From Cotesia glomerata (Eukaryota > Arthropoda > Insecta > Hymenoptera > Braconidae): DNA of 64,000 bases. This document shows positions 10,603 to 22,600 of the stretch, one piece after another. Numbering within the stretch: position 1 is the stretch's first letter; each line of letters opens with the position of its first letter. The notes under the pieces are model-generated. The model was not told the origin of the DNA and ran no database searches. It worked only from the letters and a program-made list of their open reading frames with translations. A program made the position numbers and the translations under genes. Where the stretch lies: assembly GCF_020080835.1 (NCBI RefSeq), contig NC_058166.1, positions 9,664,380 to 9,728,379 on the forward strand, written 5' to 3'.

Positions 10603-13600
10603 TAATCATGACAATATCCATTTACCATAACAGTAATAAGACTTTTAATAATAATGATGATTATATAGTCCTTGAAATATACACTATCTATTCCCAATAT
10701 TTATTCGATTCAATAATTTGTGGCCGTCGCTCCACAAATTTCCTCGGCATTGGGCCTCGTGTTCCAGGTCCTTGAGCGTTCATGGGAGGTCGTTGACAAT
10801 GTAAACGTATCACTCAGGCTATGGGATACCTTTGGAGATCATGAAAAGGATCGAAGATTTGCATATGGAAGGTCATTATATTTTATAATTATTATATACA
10901 TCCTCATATATATTCCATGTGTCTTCATATATCATCATATGTAACATACATGATCATAAAATCCCTGGCGGATCTGAAATACCGTAGAATTACGGTATTA
11001 TACGATAAAAATACGGTCGATATCCCGTATGGCCACCGTAGATTACAGTAGCATTCTACTTGCACAGTAGAAACCGTAAAACACCGTAACGTACAGTAAA
11101 GAACGGTGAAAATACGATAGAGAACGGTAGAATTATGGTAGCGAACGGTGAAAATACGGTAGAATATATACTTATGAACTTTCCGCACTGCCGTATCCCA
11201 ACGGTAACTTACCGTCAAATATACCTTATTTTAGCGATAAGTTACCGTACAATTACGGTACATTACCGTACAATTATGGTACTTTAGCGTACAAAAACAG
11301 TACTTTTTTGACCAGATAATTATACACTGATAAAAAAATTAACTTGACTCAAGAACCAAAATCTTGAACCAAGAATACTATTTTGAAGAAAATGATTTTC
11401 TTGAGTCAAGAGAATAAATTCTTGAGTTAAGAAATTATTTTTGGTCTAAGAAAATTTTCTTGTTTCAAGAAATTATTTTCTTGACTCAAGAAAATCATTT
11501 TCTTCAAAATAGTATTCTTGGTTCAAGATTTTGGCTCTTGAGTCAAGTTAATTTTTTTATCAGTGTAGTATTTTACTAACAATTACGGTATTTTACCGTA
11601 CAATTACGGTATCTTACCGTACAATAACGGTAAATTATTGTACAATCGCGGTACTTTGCCGTAAAATCTCCGTAATTTACGGTGTTATACTGTATTACAG
11701 TAAATCACTGTACGTACCGTACCCTAGCGTAAATTTGCCGTACATTACCGTACTCTACTGCACTTTGGATCCGTCAGGGATCATTTTATACTTGAAGCTA
11801 TAGAACTCAACCAAGCTCCATAAATGACTTTGTAGAAATAATAAAATTGTACAATTTCATTCATGATCATATATGGTCATGAACACATATGCACACATGA
11901 TTCACAGGTGATCATGTGTGATCATTGATCTCATATCATATATTTAAAGCAATAATAGTCGATTTAGTTTTATATAATGATCATATGTTACCATATATTT
12001 TGATATGTGAATATGTGTGACCATACATAACTTTATATCTTGAAAGTCATAGTATTTTTAAATTTCAGTCATGATTATGGATGATTATATGTGGTCATGA
12101 TCACTCATGTTCATATATAACTTCATACATTAACATAATTCATTAACGTACTTCATACATAGTCTTCATATCTGATAATATATGTTTGTATGTGATCTGA
12201 TAGGTGGATATATATTATTAATGTAACTTTATAGTAAAGTTATAGTATCGCAAAATTTTAATCATGATAATACATGGTTATATGTGATCATTAATCATTT
12301 TATTTTTAATGCAACAGTTGTCAATTAAACTTCTTATATGTTTATTTATGATCAAATATATTCATATTTTATCTCACAAAAGTGAATATATATAATAACA
12401 TGACTCTATGTTGAAGTAGAATATCGTAAAGTTTGATTTATGATCTCATATGGATATATATGATCATGATCACATACGTTCATATACAATTTCATACATT
12501 AATCTATATTTAAAGGTATAGTATTCCAGCTTTATTCATTGTCATATGAGGTCATATACTTATGATCAAATCAAATAGTATGTTCATGTATGATTTAATA
12601 TGTGATCAGTGATCATATATGATCTTATGTAACCTTATGTACATATTTATGTTACATAAAGCTTTACTTATGGTCAGATGAATTATCTCAGTTCATATTT
12701 AATGTCCCGCATGATCTTCTGTGATAATATGTACAGATATAAAATGATTATTATTATTATTATAATTAACTTATTTAAATAAATGATATTTAAACTAGGT
12801 CAGACGTTGTTCTACTATGCTTCTCCATAACAAATCCCGTATCTTTACGGAACTGCAAACGAATGTGGTATCCAGAGATCCGACGATTTTGCCCTCAGAC
12901 CCCGGTCCTGCTGGTTGGTTGCAAAAACGACTTGAGATACATGTATCGTGATGAAACATATCTCAGCTACTTTCGTGATCGTAGTCCATTTGTAAGGTAA
13001 AATCATACTCTTTTTGTCTAAAAAGTTTATCATTAATAACTATAGTTATTAATGATAAACTATTAGCATGGCCCCTGCGCAAGGATGACACACAAAATCG
13101 TGAAGCGTTCCACATTTTTTTACAAATATAAATAATGCTGTGAAGCGGGAAAGAATAGGAGTTACGGTAATTATTACGTGAAGCGTTCCACATTCACGCA
13201 ACAGGATATTGGTAGGAAAGAATTGAGAAAGGAATGTGGAGAGGATCATCTTAATGTGAGTTTCTAGAATATGCGAGAAAAAATTATTAGATAGCTATCA
13301 ACAATTCAACAATAATTACACTGAAAAAAAATTAACTTGATTCTAGAGAAAAATTTCTTCACTAAGAAAATCATTTTGAAAAGCTTCATTCTCTTTATAT
13401 TAATTATTAATTATTAATTACAGAGCAACGAGGAAGAGTGACCTAGTGATGCCGGATCAAGCACGAGCCGTCGCCCGGGAACTAGGAGTCCACTATTACG
13501 AGGCAAGTGTCTTTACTTACTACGGAGTGAATGAAGTCTTCGAGAACTCGATCCGAGCGGCTCTGATAGCCCGTCGTCAGCAGCGATTCTGGATGACCAA

Positions 13601-16600
13601 TCTGAAACGTGTCCAGCGGCCACTTCTCCAGGCTCCTTTCTGTCCGCCCAAACCAATACCACCAGAAGTAAATCTCGCACCCAGCACCTACGAAGAAAAC
13701 ATGAAGGCTCTCTGGATGCGACCTGTTCATACTGATGTCACGCTGATAGTCGGCAGCTGCACTTTTTCAGCTCATAGGTGTCTTTTGGCCGCTGCGTCTC
13801 CGGCTTTTCATAGGCTGTTTTCTATGGAACTTGCTCATGAACTTACTCCTAGGAGCTCCAGTGAAAGTAGTATGGTATGCAATTTTCTTAACTCGGTTTT
13901 AATAATTTATTATTATTTTTTATTAGGTAATTAATAATAATTCTTGTTAACTTTTGTTTTTATATTATATTATTTCAGGTTAGCACTTTTGGAGAAGCTA
14001 CTGTTGGTGACTTTAATGATGATACTGAATGTCTCATACGTAATGATCAAGTCAAACCAGCTAAGTAAGTTTTTTAAATTATTTTATTTATTGATTTATG
14101 AAAAATTCAAAACTGATCTTCATAATAAAAATTTGAAACTGAAAAAAAAAAAAAAAAAAAAAAACAAACATATTTCTTTTTATAAACATTTTATTTCATT
14201 TTAATGACAATTTTTTATTACATTTTTAGTTGATAATTTTTGACTTGACAGTTTAGAAAATTTTCTTAGATTTGTAAATTTATCTTCAAATAAAAATTTA
14301 TCAAACATTGAACTATAATTTAATTATTTTTCTTATTTTAATTCGATTAATTTTTCATTATTGTCTTTAATTTTTCCTCGATAGTACTTATTATAATATA
14401 CTATTTGCGGTAATTAATTTTTGTTAAAAAAGAAATAAATTGAATTTGACGATTAATAATAAAAAATAATTCTGTAAATTGTATAAAATTTTACATATGC
14501 CGAACCATTTTTTAGTTTTATTTAAAAAATAAATTAGAACAAAAAAAATAAAATTGTATGGGAATTTTTTTTTTTATAATTAAAAGTATTTCTGTTTGAC
14601 TTTTAAATTTTTTTTTTTTTAATGAATTAGGACTAAAAACAGTGCACTCATAGTTTTTTTTTTTAATTTCTACTTACAGAATCTTGTTAAAATTTTTTTT
14701 ATAAATATTAAAAATATATTTTCTTAAGTATTTAAATTTTATTATAATAAATTACAAAAAAATAATAATAAATAAATTTACAGAGTATGGGAACAATTAA
14801 AACGACGATCGAGTTTTCAAGTTTTGCCAACAATGGATCAAAGGAAACCAACAGGAGCATCTCGTGAATTAAACCATCCAGCTTTTCAAAACATCCGCAT
14901 TAATCTTGTAAGAATTTAACTAAAGCTTTACCACTCAATTAAGTATCTACATAGACAAAGACACAGTAATAAAACTAAATAATAATTCTTACACATGGCA
15001 CATAACTACCAAGAATTTTGTCGCGTGCGATTCGGCTAATTCAATGACAAGTTGCTCTACTTTAAATTAGATTTAACCATAGAAACATATCAACCCTAAG
15101 TGGTTGACCTGTGTTAATCTAGTTCTTCATAATCTTTATACGCATAGTTTTATTATTTCAATTAAACACGCACGGTTAAACAAAAGTTTTATTATAATTG
15201 CCGTCAATTATGTTGATTGCTTACTAGAAACATTGTTATCAACTCTAAAAATAACCGATTTAGATAACTTTAATTATAATATAATTATTATTTATTCACA
15301 ATTTTATCTTATTTAATACTTTGTGTAAGACTCGAGGTTTATATTTTGTATACCACTCATATTTATTTATATATCTACAAGTAATAACCCGACAATGACT
15401 ACGGAATGAGACATATAATGAAAGCCAATATAATTAAGGGATGACAATGACTGGGTGACGTTGTACTAGGACCCATCGCGTGAGGTCCTCATGAAGGGTG
15501 GCGTCGGAATGCCCCTAACAATCTCTCTCGTAGTCCTCTCAACCCTCGTTGAGTGGGGGCGAGTCTTGTCACGGGCTGGGGGTAAGACCTTACGTCACAG
15601 ATCTTGGGCCTCACGATACTCGACAGTCGTCAGCCTCGGCAATAAGAATAGCGTTGCTTACAGTCGGCCGTCCTGATGATGCTCGCGTCCTCGCGACTAG
15701 TGGTCAGCTGTTCGTTCAAGTGACCATGTCACTTTGCCTGCTATATCACTATTTTCGACCTAAAATAATATTCGAGTATTATCAGTATTTGAAAAATATA
15801 AGATATCATGCAATATCATGCAGCCATTCCTGTTGTAAGATCAAAGCCGTTCTCGTTTTTATCAAAAATTAACAACACATTATAATTAGACAATAATCAT
15901 GTGCATCCTCTACCTACTAGACTCAGGGCATGTGTCTATACCGCTTATCCAGTCATACATGCTTAAACTTTAGAGCCGACCAATTGGCACCAGTGACTTC
16001 GTATCTGACTCAGCCGTCCACCGGATACGAATCACTACTCGCCATATAGCTTGTCTGCAGCTCTAAATTTTAACATTCCATTCAATTTTCATGCGTATAA
16101 TTTCAAGCTTAACTCATTTACGTCATTAGTACTCAATAACGATTGCATGCTTTGTGACAGATATCACTAAAACCACTAGCAGTACGGAGAAACCACTGCC
16201 AACCGGCGCTTGATCGATTAAGATCTTCGCAGTTTCTCGACGTAACCACCAGGACGTTGGAGTCGTCGCCCGGTCATTACTGACCGCCCGATCGTTCAAC
16301 GATCACACGACTCATATCGGCTTTCGCCAATTAAACCACTAGTAGTGCGGAGAAGCTACTCCCATACGGCACTTGATCGATTCCCTAATCTTGCAGTCTC
16401 TCGACGCAACTACTAGGATGATGACTCCCTAGCCAGCATTAGGATGCAAATCCTCCTCCATCTGGCCTCCATTTGTAATGAGTTAGGTCATATTCGGTGC
16501 ACTAATGAAGTATCCTTGCTGCTACGGAGCTCAGGATCACTCCAGCTGTTCACCAACTCCTCCAGGTTTGCACTAATAAGTGCCGATTGTTGCTGCAACC

Positions 16601-19600
16601 GCTTAATTTTACACTGTCAAGAGTTGAACGGCCAACGTGATGGTCCAACTCAGCTTTTTATCTAGAACAGATTAAGAGTGTCGACGATGTAACGTCTTAC
16701 CACTGAAATCCCTTCAAGATTCCTGGTTTTCCGTCTACAATCATAATGACGGTCCATGACGTACTCGATGCACACGTTCGTGCATCTCATGCACTATCGT
16801 CAATTGTTGAAAGATCTTCAACAGCTATCGCTGCCGTCCATACTGACTCGGTAATATCTGTACAACGGTTACTCGAGCAACAGACGTATCCCAGACGAGT
16901 TGATACTTCAGCACTCGTCAGAACCACCTTCGAAGCCTAGTCAGAAACTTTGAAGACATGAATTAACATTTTAGCTAGAGACAGATGTAATGCTCTCGAC
17001 GATATATAAATCTTATCTTCATCAAGCCTTAATTACAATAACTTAATAATTATTTTATTTAATTTTTAATGGTTACTATGCTCACATATTCTATCGCTGA
17101 AATTCCAGCTTAAATTTCAATCATATTTTATACAGGTACGAGAAACCACATTTCGTTCACTCAACATCCAAGAAGGACGTACAGCTGATTCCCCTTACTT
17201 TAAGATACTCAACGTACTCAATGTTAGACCATAGCAATTCTAACAACCGATACCTCATAGCTGATGTGACAATATACTCTAACCAGTATCCACGACCCTT
17301 TTTTTTTTTTTGAGGTCCAGTTGACCTGAGTTTACTACCTGACTATTACTTGTCGTAAAATTAACCCGCAGTCTTAAACAAGACTACTATTATTTAAGGG
17401 ACAGTAACTGCGCTACTGTACAGATTCAAACCAAACTATTTTGCAATTACGTAAATATCGATCTTGTTGACCGACGTTTCTATTACTTTAAGATCTTAAA
17501 ATCTTGTTCTGTCGGCAGGGCATTCAATAATTTCGTAGTAGTCCGATACCACATGGTGATTTTAAAAATGATAATTTCGATTACAATTTAAATTTGCAAA
17601 CTTCATCCGAGTATTGTGCGATATTAATTAACAATGCTCAGTGATAACTCTTCGCAAAAATACCGATATGAATTTAGAATATAGTGCTGAATTATTTAAT
17701 CGCTCATCTAATTCTTCATCTTTCTAGTATGCAATTAGTACATCAATTAATGACCTAGCATTCACAAATAATCGACTTCAATAATCTATACTAATATTAT
17801 AAAGGGGAAAGAGTTGATTGTTTGTTTGCATTAAATGGACTCCGGAACTACTGAACCGATTTGCAAAATTCTTTCACCGTTGGGAAGCTACACTATCCCC
17901 GGATGACATAGGCTATATTATATTTTCAAATTATTGTTAAATACCCTGCGAAGCCGGGGTAGACTGCTAGTCATTAATATTATTAATTATTTATCTTTAA
18001 CTTTCGTCCATCAACTATATACTTTGTCAATTTATAACTGACAATTCTACTTTACGATATCAAACGCTTAACAATTTTATTTACATCTTGTTTAAAAATG
18101 TCTAGCCAATTCGATATTATTACGGGACGTTAAAATTTGTTAAATAACATCTCTTACAAAACTATCTGATTTTTCTAACTCAAATGATAGTGCTATCATA
18201 CTAACGTAAGGTTGGTGAAATTAGATAATTATCTTTCGTTTTAACTAGCTTACAATCAATGCTGAGGAGCATTTCAATAATACAGTACACAATAATTATT
18301 TACAATCTATTGTAGGACTACTTCGTACTTTGTGCATTATACCGATGAGTTTACTTAGACCATAACCGACACATGGTTGCCACTCAACTTTTGAGTACTT
18401 ACAATAAGGCAATAAAACAAGGGTTTCTTGCGAGATAAAGACTTGGCTGTGAGAAAACTAAACCCGAGGTTTCCTCGTATAGCAATTCTAATACTATGTC
18501 CTTGAAACCATCTGTTTTGTGTTGTTATGTTTTTAAAATTTTCTTAAACTCGACTCAACATAATTTTTCTACCAACAATGAATTTTACTTATTGAGTTAC
18601 TGGCAACACACGTAATATTTATTTTCAACGACTAACGAAAAGGATATTTTGAACTTTTCAAAGACTTTAACTAGAAATACTTTTATACCAACATGTGTTA
18701 TTTAGGCATTTCGAATTTCTACGTTATAACTATTTACTAGTTTCTATTTTCTCCTTTGTGTATTGTTCACAAAATATATGTGACCACCGGGTTCTATTTT
18801 ATAGTTTTGCCAAAGATAATTTCTTCAAACTTGGTGTCATATATTTTATATATATTATTAACATGCTTATTCATTATTTTTCAATCAGATTTGAGTATAT
18901 ATTCTAACTATACCTAACAATAAGTTCGTTTTCCGAATTGTTAATCTTTGCAATTTGCAATAACTCCACATTAATAAAATCAATCATTCTACTCTCTTAT
19001 AGCTAACTAATATCCAATTGTAACGATTAAAAATCAAGGCGTTACTAAATTATATTGTGATTCTGATTAAGACTACTGCTTATTTATTTTGAAAATGTAT
19101 AGTTACTTATAACCGCGACAACATTCTTTGGAACCGCATAGCGAGTACTCACTACTTGATCGCGCAAGTATATCAATGCTACATCCGGTATGCATAATTC
19201 GGAGTTCTGCTTCATTATTTATTAATTTACTATTTCTTCATGTTATTACAATTACTACTTGCAATAACACTTTATTTATTATCGAGCAAGCATTACTAAG
19301 CTTACTTGATTATACCTCTTAATATACCAACTCAAGTTGTATCATAATTAATTACTTTTAACTTCTACATTACCAAATTTATCGTTCATTATAACGCTGA
19401 CACTCAGTGTCGTATTACCAAATGAGCGATAATGAGTTGACCAGCTTTAGGCCCTGATTCCTCATTTGCTGATGATTTAATTTATCGTAATCATTCGTTG
19501 TTGATATCGCTCTGACGTTGAATCCAGTAACTTTTTCAGCGTTGAACTCATCATCCATTCTCTGCACCGATTGCTGGTGGACTCGCTGAGAATGCAATTT

Positions 19601-22600
19601 CGGTTGCAACACAGCTCACCATTGAGTTGTTCTGCTTCTTCATAATTCCACCTTCTCCAGATGCTTTAGTCCTGGTTCCTTCTGCAAGCACGACTCCTCT
19701 ACAAAGCCTATCTCGACCGCAGCTATGGATACTCCTAACTACTTCAATTTTTCAGAGAAGTTGCAATTTTCGAAGATGTAGTAACATGACCTTGGGTGAT
19801 CTAACTACGAAGTAGCCAAATTTGAGGATTGAGTAGGGTTAACCCAGCACTCAACGTAATGACCTTGAAACTAATGCGAAACCACAATATTTGCACTAAC
19901 AATAACTTCTCAATTATAATTAATATATTATAACTTATTATAACATTAATACACCACACTTTCCAGGGAACACGAATTTCCAATCCCACTTCTGATCTGT
20001 AAGACTCGAGGTTTATATTTTGTATACCACTCATATTTATTTATACATCTACAAGTAATAACCCGACAATGACTACGGAATGAGACAGTTAATGAAAGCC
20101 AATATAATTAAGGGATGACAATGACTGGGTGACGTTGTACTAGGACCCATCGCGTGAGGTCCTCATGAAGGGTGGCGTCGGAATGCCCCTAACAATCTCT
20201 CTCGTAGTCCTCTCAACCCTCGTTGAGTGGGGGCGAGTCTTGTCACGGGCTGGGGGTAAGACCTTACGTCACAGATCTCGGGCCTCACGATACTCGACAG
20301 CCTTCAGCCTCGGCAATAAGAATAGCGTTGCTTACATTTGTTTATTCGCAGACAGAAAATTCGAACGGTGTCCAACAATCGACAACTGTAGTTACACTTT
20401 CAAAATTGATAACGCCTCAATCAATGCAGCAATGTCTTCAATTTATCTACACCGGAAGCTTGGACAAGCGTTACCACGATCTGCAAGTAAGAAATTTATT
20501 ATAATTAATGACACTGAAATAAATTTTTCCTTTTTTCTTCTTAAATTAATAAATTCTCCTATTGTTTAAAAATAAATAATAAAAGTCAATAAAATTTTTG
20601 TAGCAAGTTTAATCTGGTTAATCTTAAAAAAAATTAATCGGTTTTTCCATCCGCGTTAAATTTTTATTAACCCGATTATGTTCTTTCAGACAGCTCCAAT
20701 CGGGTTGTTACTGGTTAGTAAAAATTAATTTTGTTATGAATCAAGTGCAAGGTGATTTGCATCAGCCATCAGAATCAGATTCGATCAAAACAAGCGTCAT
20801 CCGAAAATATTAATATAATTAATAAATTAATTAATTATTAAGAAAAATAAAAAAACTTCTCTATTAATAATATCAATGAATATCAATCATCGACTCTTAC
20901 TCGTTACTTAAGTTGTTAGTTATCAGATCACATTAGCATGCACTGCATCCGAGCTTACTCTTGGTTCTGTTAGATCTTTCCAGGACTCATCCATCATGGC
21001 AATAATTCTGTAGCGGATCCATCAACTTTAAACTAAGATAGATTTATAGGAGAATCGCTTGTATATAAATATTTTTTTTAATCACCAATTTAATTGTTAA
21101 TTATGACAATAGCTAATGCTTTTGTCGCTTATTTTGTCCCCAGGAAATCCGACAGGCCGCTGAGTTTCTGGAGCTCCCGCAATTGCTCATGGTACTTGGT
21201 AGCATTCAGGCAAGGTCCCAGTTCATGAACAGTGATTTAAATAATCAGTATAAGCAAGTTGTAAGACAAAGATTAGAAGATATTTGTTTAGAACAAGGTA
21301 ATTTATTTAATCTATATAATTAAAGGAAGAAAGAAATTTTTTTTTTATTGTAATACAAGAAAATTAGTAAAAAAAATCTACATTCGAAAATTATAAAAAA
21401 CGATGTGCAATTTTTAGAAAATGATTTTTTTAAACTTAAAAGCGATTATTATAGTTAAATTGTGTATCATCAGAAAGATCTTAACCTGATTTGTGTTTTT
21501 TTATGACTTTATATATTTTTTAGTGATAGTCAATTTTTTATGTCAAGTTCTTGGAGGAGTTTTGAATAACTTGTTGAATCTATAAATTTGTTCCGTGACA
21601 TATTCCATAAAATAATTGGTAATTGATCTGTGATAGCAATATTATTCTTAAAATTTGTTTCAAAATTACTCAAGCTATCATCTATATTGTCATTAAAAAT
21701 ATCGAAAAATCATCAAGTCAAATTTTTTTACTCAGAATTTTAATTATACTTATTGAATTTTTGTTTTAGGTTTATTTGCTGACGTTATTTTTGAACTGGA
21801 TGATGGAAATATGCCAGCGCACCGCGCAATTTTAACTACAAGATGTGATATGATGAAGGCCATGTTTTCGGGTGATTATCGTGAAAGTAGTGCTAAAGTT
21901 GTAAGTATAAATATTTATTATTTTTTCTTCTATAATAAGTGAAATTTTTTATAATAAATGAATAAAAATTTTAGATTGTTTTTCCCGGTGTTCGCGAATA
22001 TACATTTCATAAATTTCTTTGTTACTTGTATACCGACCAAGTGCCACCGATATCATCAGCACGTTGTCTAAACCTGTTAGAGTTAGCAAACAGACTGTGC
22101 TTACCACGGCTGATAAACCTAGTTGAAAGTAGAGTAATTGAAGATCTAGAACGATTGTCTCAAAACGACGGAAATGAAGCTGTAGAAAGTTGTCTGAGAT
22201 TACTAGAACCCTGTAAACTCCACAATGCTAACCAACTAGCCGATTGGTGTATGAACCATCTATGTGTAAATTATAATAAACTCTGTAAAATGTCACCAAG
22301 AAGTGTCCGGCTCTTGCATCCGGATAATCAAGAGTATTTGAATGAACATCGTTGGCCACCTGTTTGGTAATTAATTATTTAGATTATTCTTTACTAAAGA
22401 ATCTTTAGTTATTTCACGGTCTAGAATACTTCAAGCCAACAAATTAATAGTTAAAATTTTATTTTGAAGTCACATATTTCTTTTCTTAAAGTTCATCAAA
22501 AATATAATTAAACAAAAAAAATTTTGTTATTTTAAATGTCGATTTTCATGATACGGATATTAGCAGACATCTGACAGTTCTTGAAATTTTTATAACCAAT

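Larger units (their letters stand above)
15324..20336. mobile_element. LTR retroelement in RhoBTB intron 6, non-coding interior
   Basis: Two 339-bp direct repeats (15324-15662 and 19998-20336) begin TGTAAG and end CTTACA, the TG..CA form of LTRs, and are flanked by a 4-bp duplication TTTG (15320-15323 and 20337-20340). I count about six mismatches between them, so the insertion is fairly young. The 4335-bp interior has no ORF above ~75 codons and no recognisable gag or pol. It contains a degenerate internal duplication ('cttgatcgatt ... tctcgacg.aac', near 16205-16245 and 16372-16405) and a nested Helitron-like element. This is a non-autonomous, LARD-like structure. Orientation is unclear: no convincing primer site or polypurine tract was found. 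Confidence 0.85.

Noticed and set aside
15491..15872. Open frames repeated at 15491-15872 and 20165-20569
   Set aside because: Identical because both lie in the duplicated LTR. No protein family is recognised, and the second includes RhoBTB exon 7 in another frame.
16444..16940. Frames of 64-73 codons in the LTR interior, possibly gag on either strand
   Set aside because: Too short and without any motif. I could not defend a gag call in either orientation.
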